Assembly (NCBI GenBank): GCA_001657295.1
Contig: LYSW01000001.1
Location: 1 to 64,000 of the forward strand
Direction: 5' to 3'
DNA from: Oceanicaulis sp. BBD 1991-10
GTDB taxonomy: Bacteria; Pseudomonadota; Alphaproteobacteria; Caulobacterales; Maricaulaceae
Length of the DNA stretch: 64,000 nt
This document shows, one piece after another, positions 10,711 through 20,400 of this stretch. The notes beneath the pieces are model-generated. The model was not told the DNA's origin, did not search any database, and saw only the letters and a list, made by a program, of their open reading frames with translations. Within the stretch, counting starts at the first letter, position 1; the number at the start of each line of letters is the position of its first letter. The position numbers were made by a program, and so were the translations under genes.

Positions 10711-12639
10711 TCAAACCAGATCGCGCGCGTCCTGCTCCGGTCCCGCGGCCTCAGCGCCGCCCCTTTCAGGCAATTGATCTTCCGCCCGGCCATGGCCCAA
10801 ATGCTTGAGCACGAAGCTCGACGCGCCGAAGACCACGCCCAGGATCACGGCGAACCAGCCGATATTGCCGAACACCAAAGCATAGCCGGACAAGGCCGCT
10901 TCCGGGTCCAGCACCTGGCCGGCGACCGTGTCGGTTGCGGTCAGCGCCGCAATCAGACCGGCGACATATTGCGCAAAGGCGCTGGACAGGAACCAGCCGG
11001 CCATCATGAAGCTGACCACCGCCGGGGGGCTGAGCTTGGTGATGGCGGAGAGCCCCACCGGCGACAGGCAGAGCTCGCCGGTGGTGTGGAGCAGATAAGC
11101 CAGCGCGAGAAAGATCAGCGGCACGCGGAAATCTTCGCCCGCGAAACTGACGCCCCACACCAGCACCAGAAATCCCAGCCCCACCTGGACCAGCGCCAGG
11201 CCGAATTTCAGCGGCGTGTTGGGATTGCGCCTCAGCTTGGCGAGAAACGCCCAGAGCGCCGCAAATATGGGCGCGAAGATCAGGATGAAACCGGCGTTGA
11301 AGGACTGGGTCTGGCTGGCGGTGAAGGTCATGTCCAGGCCGATCGGCCCCAGCCGCCAGACCTGCGCTTCGCTCAGCGATAAATCCGTATTGCGGGCGGC
11401 GAACAGATTCATGGACGATCCGGCCTGCTCGAACAGCGACCAGAACACCACTGAGACCACGATGAGGATGATGGCCAAAATCAGCCTTTGAGCCTCGACC
11501 GCCGTGCACTCGCGCAACATGTAGAGCGACATATAGCCCAGAAAGACCCCGCCCCCGGCCATCAGGATCAAGGCCAGCAAGTCCTGCCGGCCGACGCCCG
11601 GCACGGTGAAGCTGACCGAATGGGCCTGGACCATGAACCAGACAACGCCCACCGCAGCGAAGCCGATCAGATAGAGCAGCCATTCGGTGTTGATCGGACC
11701 CAGCACGGGCGCTTTCAGCTTGGCCGGGTCGGGCGGATTGCCGACATGGGCGATCAGGTTTTCGCCCGGCGTGAAAAACAGCGCCCGTCCGCGCACGAAG
11801 ACCAGCCAGCCCAGCGCCATGCCCAGGCCCGCCAGTCCGAAGCCGGCCCACCAGCCGACCGTCTCGCCGAGCAATCCGCACAGGATCGCGGCCCAGAAGG
11901 AGCCCAGATTTATGCCGTAATAATACAGGGTGAAACCGCCATCGCGGCGCGGATCATCCTCGGTGTAGAGCTGGCCGACGATGGATGAGATATTCGCCTT
12001 CAAAAACCCGACTCCGACGATGATCAGAGCCAGCGCGAGATAAAAGATGTTCACGAAGCCTTGGTCGCGCTCCACCACCGCGATCTCGAAGCTGCCGGCC
12101 GGCAGGGACGCCGGGATGGACGCGGTCGCCGGCAGATCGGCGATGATCAGATCGCCTTGGGAGGTGGCGGAGAATGCGTAACGGCCCCCGTCCACGTCCA
12201 GAAAGGCTTCCCGCGCGGCGCCGCGGCCCTCGGCGATGAAGCTGTACTCTTCGCCCTGATAGATCAGCGCTTCGCGCGCCGGCTCGCCCTCGATCCCCAT
12301 GGTCAAATGTCCGGCCACCAGCAAAAGCGCGCCGAACGCGATCGCCTTACGATTGCCCAGATAGCGGTCCGCCAGATATCCGCCCAGAAGCGGCAACAGG
12401 TAGACCAGCGCCGTATAGGCTCCGTATTGGGCGCTGGAGAACGCATCGTCGAAGAGGAAGTGCTGGGTCAGATAGAAGATTAAAAGGCCGCGCATCCCGT
12501 AATAGGAAAACCGCTCCCACATTTCAGCGAAGAAGAGAATGTGCAGCCCCTTGGGGTGTTTGCGCATCTCGGTGAAGACCGGAATGGCGGTGATCACGGT
12601 GATGAAAACCCCCGCCGCCACGACGATGTTGATGATCAT
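10711..12639 (-). CDS. POT-family proton-coupled peptide transporter
   Basis: 642-residue inner-membrane symporter for di- and tripeptides. The POT signature ExxERFxYY is seen as FFAEMWERFSYYGMRGLL (E39, E42, R43), followed by the usual segment LLPLLGGYLADRYLGNRKAI. About 14 membrane helices are evident. A hydrophilic insertion of roughly 75 residues (about 117-193) lies between early helices and would be an extra-membrane loop. I start at the ATG at 12639, preceded on the minus strand by GGGGCGAA, rather than 19 codons further upstream, because the protein then begins directly with a membrane helix. It converges with the aspartyl protease gene with a 3-bp gap. Confidence 0.93.
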   Translation of the reverse strand: MIINIVVAAGVFITVITAIPVFTEMRKHPKGLHILFFAEMWERFSYYGMRGLLIFYLTQHFLFDDAFSSAQYGAYTALVYLLPLLGGYLADRYLGNRKAIAFGALLLVAGHLTMGIEGEPAREALIYQGEEYSFIAEGRGAAREAFLDVDGGRYAFSATSQGDLIIADLPATASIPASLPAGSFEIAVVERDQGFVNIFYLALALIIVGVGFLKANISSIVGQLYTEDDPRRDGGFTLYYYGINLGSFWAAILCGLLGETVGWWAGFGLAGLGMALGWLVFVRGRALFFTPGENLIAHVGNPPDPAKLKAPVLGPINTEWLLYLIGFAAVGVVWFMVQAHSVSFTVPGVGRQDLLALILMAGGGVFLGYMSLYMLRECTAVEAQRLILAIILIVVSVVFWSLFEQAGSSMNLFAARNTDLSLSEAQVWRLGPIGLDMTFTASQTQSFNAGFILIFAPIFAALWAFLAKLRRNPNTPLKFGLALVQVGLGFLVLVWGVSFAGEDFRVPLIFLALAYLLHTTGELCLSPVGLSAITKLSPPAVVSFMMAGWFLSSAFAQYVAGLIAALTATDTVAGQVLDPEAALSGYALVFGNIGWFAVILGVVFGASSFVLKHLGHGRAEDQLPERGGAEAAGPEQDARDLV

Positions 12640-12808
12640 GTGTTCGCCCCAAAACCGCCGGCGGACGCTGTTCGGCGTCCGACCGGCAAAAGCCACAAAT
12701 TAATTCGGGACAATGCACCACGCGCGGCGCCGGCCTGGCAAGTCGGCGCGCGGCGCCGACGGCGCTTGGCTGGCGGCGCGGCGCGGCGAGCTGCTATGAG
12801 AATGGGTC

Positions 12809-13234
12809 ATGGCGCAGACCAGTATTGAAATCCGCACCCAAGGCCCGGGCCTTTATGAGTTCACAGACCAGGCCGCCAGCTTCGTGCGCGCGGCGGCCGC
12901 CGGCGCGGACGGGCTATTGACCTGTTTCCTGCGCCACACCTCCGCCTCTTTGGTGATCCAGGAGAATGCGGATCCGGACGTGCGGCGCGACCTGAACGCC
13001 TTTTTCGAGCGCCTGGTTCCCGACGGCGACGATCCGTCCATGGCCTGGCTCGCCCACACGGCGGAAGGTCCCGACGACATGCCGGCGCATATCAAGGCTG
13101 CGCTCACGGCGGTCAGCCTGTCCGTTCCGGTCACCGCGGGCGGCCTGGCGCTGGGGACCTGGCAGGGGCTTTACGTGTTCGAACACCGCCGGGCGCCGCA
13201 CAGCCGCCAGGTCGTGCTGCACCTTAGCCGCTAG
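12809..13234 (+). CDS. yjbQ: YjbQ family protein (UPF0047)
   Basis: 141 residues, full length for the YjbQ/COG0432 family, whose members are annotated as secondary thiamine-phosphate synthase enzymes because some were shown to have weak thiamine phosphate synthase activity. Conserved features are RHTSASLVIQENADPDV (H43, N53), the DD-MPAHIK segment with H94, GTWQGLYVFEHR (E125, H126) and the final PHSRQVVLHL. Cytoplasmic, no signal peptide. Its stop overlaps the stop of the oppositely oriented thiaminase-like gene by 4 bp. The family function is not settled, so the thiamine label should be taken as a lead and not as proof. Confidence 0.93.
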   Translation: MAQTSIEIRTQGPGLYEFTDQAASFVRAAAAGADGLLTCFLRHTSASLVIQENADPDVRRDLNAFFERLVPDGDDPSMAWLAHTAEGPDDMPAHIKAALTAVSLSVPVTAGGLALGTWQGLYVFEHRRAPHSRQVVLHLSR

Positions 13235-14700
13235 CAGGCATAATCCGGCTGCAGCGCCTTGAGCGCGGAGCACACGCCGTCATAGATCGACTGCTGATCC
13301 GCCGCCGTGATCGTGTTCGGGAAGGCGTGCGCGCCTTCCACCTGCGACAGGAACTGGCTGTAGAGCGGATCATTGGCGACGAGCGGCTCGTTCCAGAAAT
13401 CGATCGTCGCCACCAGGAGCCGGCGCGGCGGCGCATTCCAGGTCAGATCCCAGGAGTAGGCGATCATCAGATAGTCCTGAACCGTGTCGATGCGGTCGAG
13501 AAAGCTGTTGGCGTCCGCGTCGCAGGCCGAGCCGGCCGGACAACTGGCGGCGTTCACGGTGAAGGCGTCGACATAAAGCAGCGGCGTCTGCTGCGTCCCA
13601 TAGGAGACGGGCGTGGCGTAAAGCGGCGCGGTGCGGTCGGCTTCATTCAGCAGGATGTAAAAGCTCTGCTCGGAAAAACCGACATAGCTCTGTGCGCCGC
13701 CCTGGGCGAACACCGCGGCGATGCTTCCGTCGGCGCGGTCGTGATAATAATCGTCCGTGCACTTGTTTTCGCCGTCGAAATCGCAGAACTGGGTCAGCGC
13801 AGCAATATTGCTGATCGCGGTGGGATCGGGCGGCATCTGAAAGGCGCCGGAAAGACTCTCATAGCCGTAAAGGTCGGCATAGGCGTCGAAATACAGGCCG
13901 ACCAGGCGCCAGTGACCGTTGAAATTTCCGATCATGGCCGGGGTCGTGTCGGGCAGACCGGCCAGATAGCTTTGAAGTTCGGCGAATGTCGTGATCGACT
14001 GAATCGCCGGGTCGCGGCCGAATAGATAATCCGTACACATCCAGTGGGGCTGGGCCCAAACCTGACCATCCGAGCTCACCGCCTCAACCGCTGCCGGCCA
14101 GAAGGCGTCGGCGTCAAACGCCGATAGGGGCCGGATATAATCGCCGGCGCGGATTTGCGGCAGCATGATCATGTCGGCCTCGACCACGTCGAACCCGGTT
14201 TCGCCGTACAGCGCCGGATAATTGCCGGCGGTGTAGATGTCGTAGTCTTCATCATCGGTGATGACGACATTGAGCATGACGGACGGGTCGCCATAGGTGG
14301 CGTAATCCGTCGCCACCAACGCCTGCATCCAGGCGAAATTGCCGTTCGGGTCGCTGGGCAGATAGGGATAGAGCAGGACATTGAGCGCCCGCTCCGGATT
14401 GCTGGTCAGCACGATGGTGTGATCATTCCCGTCCGGGGTGATGTTCATATGGCGCGCCACGGCGCCGTGCGTGCCGCAGGCCAGCCAGTCGATCGACCCG
14501 TCAGCAGGGGGAGAATAGGTCCAGGGCGCGCCATAGGAGATCGTCATGGACCCGATCTGGTTATTCGGGAAATCGCCGGAGCCGTAGCTGCAGTCGACCT
14601 GCTCGACCGACCAGCTGACGATCTTCAAATCACCCGCGTGCGCTGGGCCGCCGAACACCATGGCGGCCAATCCGGCCGCCGCCGCTGCAAATCGAAGCAT
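13231..14700 (-). CDS. Secreted thiaminase I (thiamine pyridinylase) homologue
   Basis: 489 residues with a signal peptide cleaved near A22 (PAHA/GD). From about residue 105 the protein follows the periplasmic-binding-protein-like fold of bacterial thiaminase I, which replaces the thiazole of thiamine by another nucleophile. Matching blocks, compared from memory with the Paenibacillus enzyme: LNVLLYPYLP, the nucleophile context QPHWMCTDYLFGRD (C222; PQILCTNLLF in the known enzyme), the catalytic-base context FAQGGAQSYVGFSEQ (E344), and PLLYVDAFTVNA. An N-terminal region (about 24-104, with C37 and C75) is not part of the known enzyme. Start chosen at the ATG at 14700, since the 17 codons before it would precede a signal peptide. 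Alternative: a solute-binding protein that kept the motif by chance. Confidence 0.75.
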   Translation of the reverse strand: MLRFAAAAAGLAAMVFGGPAHAGDLKIVSWSVEQVDCSYGSGDFPNNQIGSMTISYGAPWTYSPPADGSIDWLACGTHGAVARHMNITPDGNDHTIVLTSNPERALNVLLYPYLPSDPNGNFAWMQALVATDYATYGDPSVMLNVVITDDEDYDIYTAGNYPALYGETGFDVVEADMIMLPQIRAGDYIRPLSAFDADAFWPAAVEAVSSDGQVWAQPHWMCTDYLFGRDPAIQSITTFAELQSYLAGLPDTTPAMIGNFNGHWRLVGLYFDAYADLYGYESLSGAFQMPPDPTAISNIAALTQFCDFDGENKCTDDYYHDRADGSIAAVFAQGGAQSYVGFSEQSFYILLNEADRTAPLYATPVSYGTQQTPLLYVDAFTVNAASCPAGSACDADANSFLDRIDTVQDYLMIAYSWDLTWNAPPRRLLVATIDFWNEPLVANDPLYSQFLSQVEGAHAFPNTITAADQQSIYDGVCSALKALQPDYAC

Positions 14701-14735
14701 GATCCATCCCCTTATTCCCGCAAATTCACGCCAGG

Positions 14736-14764
14736 AGGATAGGGAATACATCTTTTGGTGGCAA
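14736..14764 (-). promoter_or_regulatory. Sigma-70-type promoter candidate for the thiaminase-like gene
   Basis: Minus-strand -35 TTGCCA (14764-14759) and -10 TATCCT (14741-14736) with a 17-bp spacer, in the 93-bp gap after the DUF4349 gene. Transcription would start near 14729, giving a leader of about 30 nt, too short for a TPP riboswitch. None of the usual TPP riboswitch core motifs is seen here. Confidence 0.45.
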
Positions 14765-14793
14765 CCCGGTCAGCTTTTCGCCTCAGCGACCGA

Positions 14794-15717
14794 TCACCCG
14801 CCCGCCTTCGCCCGGCGCCCGCGGATCGCCCGAACCAGGGTGTGCACGACCAGCCAGAGCAATGGAATCAGGATCACCAGCCAGGGCAGGACGCCGGCGA
14901 CGAACACGATGATCGCGGCGACCGAACGCGCGAACACCTCGCCCATTTGCTCAAGCGCTTCGCCGATCGGATCGAAGGCATCCGGCTCGACGATCTGCCG
15001 TTCAGCCTGATAGCGGATGTCCAGCACCGACGTGTCCACCCGCTGCCTCAGCGCCGCCAGCACGCTGGCGCGGGCGTCCAGATCGGCCTGCACCTGGGCG
15101 AGCTGGCGCTCCACGGCGAGCAAGTCCGACAAGTCGCCGTCACGCGTCTCCAGAAGGCTCAGCAGCCGGTCGCGCAGCGTCGTCTGCGCCGCCAGGCGTG
15201 CTTCTGAATCAACGATGCGCGCCGTCAGATCCTCCACCCGCGTGGACGCGGAAATCACCGATCCGCCGGACGCCTCCGCCTCGCTTTCCAGGTCAGCGCG
15301 AAACGCCGCCAGCCAGTCGGGTGCGGCGCGCAGCGACAAGAAGGCGCTGGGCCGCGGGCTGTCGGGATTATTCACAGACGCCGCGATCACCTGACAGCGC
15401 TGGGGGCCGGCCTCCATGCAGGCCCGCGCATGGGCGGATTGGGTGTCGGCCAGCACCGCCGCCGGCAATTCCAGCGCCATGTCATAGCGATAGGCCAAAA
15501 GCGCGCCGCCCGGCGCTGCAGCCTCAGCGGTCGCCTCTTCACCGGCTTGCGCAAACCGTGCGCGCTCCAGCCGGCCGCCGGTGACCGCGACCTGCTCGTC
15601 CATGACCGCCTCCGCAACCGAGGGCGGAGGCGGCGACGGCGCCGGGCCGGCCGGATCGGGCCCTTCGCAGGCGGCGAGCATCACGGCGGCGGCGGCCAAT
15701 AGCGTCCAGCGAAACAT
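14794..15717 (-). CDS. DUF4349 lipoprotein
   Basis: 307 residues. The lipobox LAAC places the lipidated cysteine at C17, followed by a Pro-rich linker. The middle holds the DUF4349 pattern: a long helical region LTARIVDSEARLAAQTTLRDRLLSLLE, then LLAVERQLAQVQADLDARASVLAALRQRVDTSVLDI, predicted to form a coiled coil. A C-terminal hydrophobic segment (SVAAIIVFVAGVLPWLVILI and following) with a basic tail RGRRAKAGG would span the inner membrane. The family is of unknown function and found in many bacterial envelopes. The start is the ATG at 15717, since translation from further upstream would bury the lipobox signal. It is on the same strand as the thiaminase-like gene but probably a separate unit. 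Confidence 0.85.
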   Translation of the reverse strand: MFRWTLLAAAAVMLAACEGPDPAGPAPSPPPPSVAEAVMDEQVAVTGGRLERARFAQAGEEATAEAAAPGGALLAYRYDMALELPAAVLADTQSAHARACMEAGPQRCQVIAASVNNPDSPRPSAFLSLRAAPDWLAAFRADLESEAEASGGSVISASTRVEDLTARIVDSEARLAAQTTLRDRLLSLLETRDGDLSDLLAVERQLAQVQADLDARASVLAALRQRVDTSVLDIRYQAERQIVEPDAFDPIGEALEQMGEVFARSVAAIIVFVAGVLPWLVILIPLLWLVVHTLVRAIRGRRAKAGG

Positions 15718-15917
15718 GGCGGGCGTCCCTTCCCTAAAAAAGCCTGTCGCAAGAAGGCTAACACAGGGATCGCGGCGGGGCTGAGGCGCAAATGGGGCGG
15801 CGCCCGCAAGAAAGAGTTGAAACGGCGCATCTCGCCATCGCACTGCACCCGCGCCTGCTGATATGCTGCGCCCCAGCCCGGTGATTCCCGCCGCGCGAGC
15901 CTGTTTGGAGCGCCGCC

Positions 15918-16211
15918 ATGACTGACGCCCCCGTGGGGTCCAAAGCCAACCCGTCCGAGTTTGATTGCTACGATGATCTGGCCGAGGACGAACCCTATTT
16001 CGTGATCCGCGCCCATGACCCGCTGGCCAGCGCGGTGGTCGAGCTGCACGCCTATATCGGCGCCGGCCAGGACGGCGCCGCCCACAACAAGCTCGACGAG
16101 ATCATGGCGCTGACCAAGGACCGCGCCCCGCGTCCCGCCGGCAGCCCGAAATACCGCGAAACCTTCGCCATCTCCCTGGCGATGGAAAACTGGCGCGAAA
16201 CCCACGATTAG
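15918..16211 (+). CDS. Small conserved-looking protein of unknown function
   Basis: 97 residues, acidic, no signal peptide or membrane segment. I do not recognise a domain. The coding character is good (high G/C at third positions, an ATG after a short spacer from GGAGCGCCGCC). It contains two predicted helical stretches, AVVELHAYIGAGQ and NKLDEIMALTKDR. The reading frame continues open for some 70 codons after the TAG stop, but this downstream stretch has simple-sequence composition (runs of TAC and GAC) and no start of its own, so I do not treat it as coding. Neighbours on both sides are on the minus strand, so it stands alone. Confidence 0.6.
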   Translation: MTDAPVGSKANPSEFDCYDDLAEDEPYFVIRAHDPLASAVVELHAYIGAGQDGAAHNKLDEIMALTKDRAPRPAGSPKYRETFAISLAMENWRETHD

Positions 16212-16426
16212 GGCAGGTGGGGCAATAATAGGCGGCGAGAAAACGGCTGCTACTACGACTATGACGACGACCACCGCGCCCCAGCGCGCGGCGGCCGCCG
16301 CATCGGCGCACGGAAACGCGTTCACGCTCTGCGTGGCGCTGGACGAAAGATCACAATTGAGAGTTTTGCGGGCGCCCATGCCCGGCAGGATAGCGCCGCC
16401 GCGGCAGGGGGCGGATTGGGAGCGCG

Positions 16427-17455
16427 CTAGAGCGAGCCGTCTGCGATCTCTGCGGACAGGGCGCCCGGCAGGAAGCGCCGCTGCAACGGCACGAGGCTTT
16501 TCCATTTCGGCGAGAGCTTTTCGTAGTGCCTGAACACCAGTTCCACCAGTTCTCCGCCATCGAGCAATCGCAAGTTCGGCTTGGTGCGCTCAAAGCTGCG
16601 CGCCTCCGCTGAATAACCGCCCAGCGTGACGAACAGCCCTTTTTCATCGCCCTCCACCGCCCCGAAAAGCTGCTGCACGACGGGGCGCCCGACCGTGTCC
16701 TGGGTCTGTTTGACTTGGACTTTGATGATCGGCGGCTCAAGGCCCAGCTCGTCGCGGTGAGCGATCACATCCACGCCGCCATCGCCGGACAATTGAGTCA
16801 CACGGGCGCGATAGCCCATGCACTCCAGCAGCGCGGCGACGAAATGCTCGAACCGTTCCGCAGTCATGCCGCGCTTCAGCCGCTTTAGGACGAAGTCTTC
16901 CGTGCTTTCATCAATCTGCTCGCTGACCGAGCCGGCCGTATCCTCGTCGACCTGTTCCGGCGAAAAGTCTTCGCCTGCAAGCGCCGCGAGAAACTCCTCC
17001 GCATTGTTATTGACCTGAAACAGGGTCAGCGCCGAGCCGATTTCATGCAGCGCGCTTTGGGAAAAATCCGCGCGCGGGCGATGAATCTCCCAGGCGACGG
17101 TGCGCATATGCGCGCACTCCAGATCGCGCTGTCCGGTTTCAAGGCTCTCGGGGTCGAATTGATAATCGCCGGTGATCCGCCCGATATTGACCCTCCGATC
17201 GGGCTTGGAGGGAAACACCACCACGTCGCCGACTTGCATCTCGCACATGAAACGGTAGAGGACGCCGGCCTTCACCGGCACCGCGCCCGGCTTGTCATGG
17301 GGATGCATGTCGGCAAAGCGCGCCTTGAACGCCTCACGCGTCGCCGCCAGCTTGGACAAGTCGCCCATATCCGGCCAACCGATGGCGACAAAGCCCTCCT
17401 CCACCGGCCGCATGCCGTGATGCGCGCCCATATGAATGCCCCAGAGCGTGGTCAT
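16427..17455 (-). CDS. Mrr-like restriction endonuclease
   Basis: 342 residues. The C-terminal half carries the Mrr-cat PD-(D/E)XK fold: the helix MTAERFEHFVAALLECMGY (198-216), SGDGGVDVIAHR with D225 and D229, and KVQVKQ with the Q247-x-K249 form of the active site that is usual in Mrr proteins. The N-terminal half (1-160) begins MTTLWGIHMG and contains GDVVVFPSKPDRRVNIGRITGDY, which resembles small-domain readers found in front of Mrr-like nucleases. Mrr enzymes cut modified DNA. Its start overlaps the stop of the upstream nuclease-methyltransferase by 4 bp (ATGA), so the two are translated together and probably form one defence unit. Confidence 0.88.
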   Translation of the reverse strand: MTTLWGIHMGAHHGMRPVEEGFVAIGWPDMGDLSKLAATREAFKARFADMHPHDKPGAVPVKAGVLYRFMCEMQVGDVVVFPSKPDRRVNIGRITGDYQFDPESLETGQRDLECAHMRTVAWEIHRPRADFSQSALHEIGSALTLFQVNNNAEEFLAALAGEDFSPEQVDEDTAGSVSEQIDESTEDFVLKRLKRGMTAERFEHFVAALLECMGYRARVTQLSGDGGVDVIAHRDELGLEPPIIKVQVKQTQDTVGRPVVQQLFGAVEGDEKGLFVTLGGYSAEARSFERTKPNLRLLDGGELVELVFRHYEKLSPKWKSLVPLQRRFLPGALSAEIADGSL

Positions 17456-20400
17456 TCAAACTCCTCCTTCACTGCGCCAGCGGCTCGCAATGCATCCACG
17501 CTCAAGGTCGGACTTTCGACGATGCGGCCCAAGAGTTCGGCTTGCGCCGGCTCTAGCGCGATCAGGCGACCGAGCACGTTGAGGACGTTGACCAGCTCGC
17601 TCGAATACTCCGCCAGCCAGCCTTCAGGCTGGATATCGCCGAGGGGCGAGGGCGGACGCCGGTCGCCGATAATCGGCCTGGACCGGTCCTTCTTGCGATA
17701 GCTGAACCATTGCCGCACGACAGGCACGCCCGACACTTCATAGCGCCACATGGCGTCGGTGACATTGGCGATATAGCCCTCGCCCACGTAAAGGCGCTGG
17801 GTTGCCGCATCATGGCTGATCGTATCGGGAAAGCGGTCCGGGTCGGACGGGATGGCCCCGCTCGCCGGAATACTCGGCGCATCCTGGACCAGACGCGGCG
17901 CGCCTTTGGGCCGACCGGCGGCGGCGTCCACATAGCGCTCCCCGAAGGTGTGCAGCCAGATCACCTGACGGCCCAGCGCCACCGCCTCGTCGAACAGATC
18001 GCGGTCGACGGTCAGGGGGATGCGCAGGCCCGGCTGCCTTAAATCCTTCGCGAAGCGCCCGGTATATCCCGGATGCGCCGCCACCCCGGCGATATAGGCG
18101 AAAAACTCTTCGGAGCCGATTTCAGCGCCCAACGCCGCTCCCAGCTCCGCCAGCGCTGCAGTGTTGATGTTGGAATGCTCGGCTTCGGCGTCCGCCCAAA
18201 GCGGAAACACGCGGCCGCCGAAATTGCCGCGATAGTGGTGCAGGTCGGGAATGAGCGCGGTGAAGGTGACAGCCGGACCATTGGACGGTGAATGCGCCAT
18301 CCAGCCGGTTGCATACAGCTGGTTCTTGGAATGCGCGCGCCATAGAACTGGGCGAACGTCATTGATTAGGCGTGCATCACCGATGATCCACTGACGGTCG
18401 AAAGTCCGAAACCCGTAGGCGACGGGCGTCTCGAAGCTCCCAGTGTCTGCGCGGACACTGACAGGACGAACGGGCCTGTCCCCAAGACCGTCCTTTACGA
18501 TTTTCCCGGAATGACGAGCGGCCAACTTACCGTCGCGAAGTTGCGGATGAAACAAGCGCTCCATTTCATCCGGGTCCTTCTCTGCCTTCAACCGATCCCA
18601 CCGCCGCTCCAGGCTCTGCTTATCCGGGGCGATGACCCAGGTGCGTCCCGGCATGACGCCCGAGCCGTCATACTCAAACAACTGATCCAGCGCGGGATAC
18701 CCCGCCCAGGCAGAAGCGCCACGCGGCAGGAAGGGCGCGCGCCATTCCTTCGGACACTCGGTCCAGCCGTCATCCTCCAGCGAAATCTCAGCGAGCGCTA
18801 CAAACTTGTCTTCGCGATCCGCCTCCGGCAGGGCGCGAAATTTCACCGCCGCCGGGATCGCCGGATCAGCGCCCGGTTTTCGCGCGGCCAGAACGATGCA
18901 AACCGGCTGCTGCACGCCCTGAAAGACGCGGAACTTCTGCGGCGGCTGATGCCCTTCCGGCGAGCAGTCGATGACCCAGATATCACTGGCGCGGGCGCGC
19001 AGATCGGCGCGCATCTGCTGAAAACCCGGCCCGTTCAGAAAACCGGAAACGGTGATATAGGCGACCACGCCGGCGTCGCCCCCGTCAAAGCCGGGCGCCT
19101 CCTTGGCGCCGCCAAACACCTTCCACGCCGCCCAGCGCCAGAAATAAACATAAAGATTGCGCAAATGCTTGGCGTGGGCGCCCACGCCCCACGCCACAGG
19201 CGGCTGCCAGTCGTCCAGCAAGGACCGGTAGCCTTGGGCGCCCGCCTCCACCCAACCGCCTCGGCCTTTGGCCTTTTCTTTATAGGGCGGATTGCCGATG
19301 ACCACGGTGATGGGCGAAGTGCGCTTGATCTCGTTCGCCGCACGCCGGGATTCAGCGATGGGCTTCATAACCGCCGGAATCCAGGTTTCTTCTTCATTCG
19401 GGTCGCCCAGCGTGTCGGCGATGAAGAGCTTCAGATCGACATCGAGCGCATCTTCCGGCTTGGCCCGGGTCAATTCTGCTATCTCGGCCAACAGGCGAAG
19501 CTGCGCCACCGCGAAGGGTCCAAACTGAAGCTCAAACCCGATCAGGCGCGACATCGCCGTCTTAACGGCTGCGGGGACCTGGCCTTCCCCCGTCTCAGCC
19601 GTTTCGATCTCGGCGATCTTGCCCAGCACGCCCAGCAGAAACGTGCCCGTGCCCACTGCCGGATCGGCAATCGTCACCTCCGGCGCGGCGAGCCCGCGGG
19701 ACAAGCCGAACAGCGCGTCAGACCGCAGCGCCTCATCGGTCAAGCGGACCATGTCGCGCACGACTTCCGGCGGCGTGTAATACGACCCCGTCTGCTTGCG
19801 CAGCGTGTTGTCATAGATGCCGAGGAATTCTTCGTAGAAGTAGAGCCAGGCCTCCGGCTCGCCTTTGCTGATCTGGTCCCAATCGACCACGTCGAGCACG
19901 CGCACCAGGGTCTTCAGCGAGGTCTTAAGCGCGGGATCATTTTCATTATCGGATACAAGCAATTGGAGCGCCGCGCCCACCAGAGAATTGGTTTTGCGAA
20001 GGGATTTCGCCACGCGGTCCAAATCTGTCGCCAATGAGATTTTGCGTGCCCGCGCCATCAACAGGCCGAACGTCACCGCCTGGGCGTAGCCGTCGGCGAA
20101 TTGCTCATTGGTTGCTTCGGGGAAGAGCAGCTGGCGCCAATCGGCTTTCAGCGCTTCGAGCTTGTCTTCCCCGCTCTCCAACTGCTCGGTCACTTCGTCG
20201 CGCAAAAAACGGCAGAGCCGGGCCGTCGTCTCGGCCAGCTTGTCGGGCTTTTTGGGAACGATGGGCTCCCATGTGTAGAAGTCGGTCAGCAGTGTCAGGA
20301 GTTTTTCCGGCGCGGTCAGCTTGGCGCCGCTGGTCTCCACATCGCCGTCAAAGCGGATGATGTCGCCTTCGCGCTTGCCATCGCGCCACAAGCTCATCCC

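Noticed and set aside
14701-14793. A TPP riboswitch before the thiaminase-like gene
   Set aside because: The gap is only 93 bp, holds a promoter candidate with a ~30-nt leader, and shows none of the usual TPP core motifs.
16212-16426. Runs of Thr codons on the plus strand and Val/Ile codons on the minus strand, resembling an attenuator leader peptide
   Set aside because: No amino-acid biosynthesis operon follows on either strand, and neither frame stops soon after the run. The sequence is a simple TAC/GAC-rich stretch.
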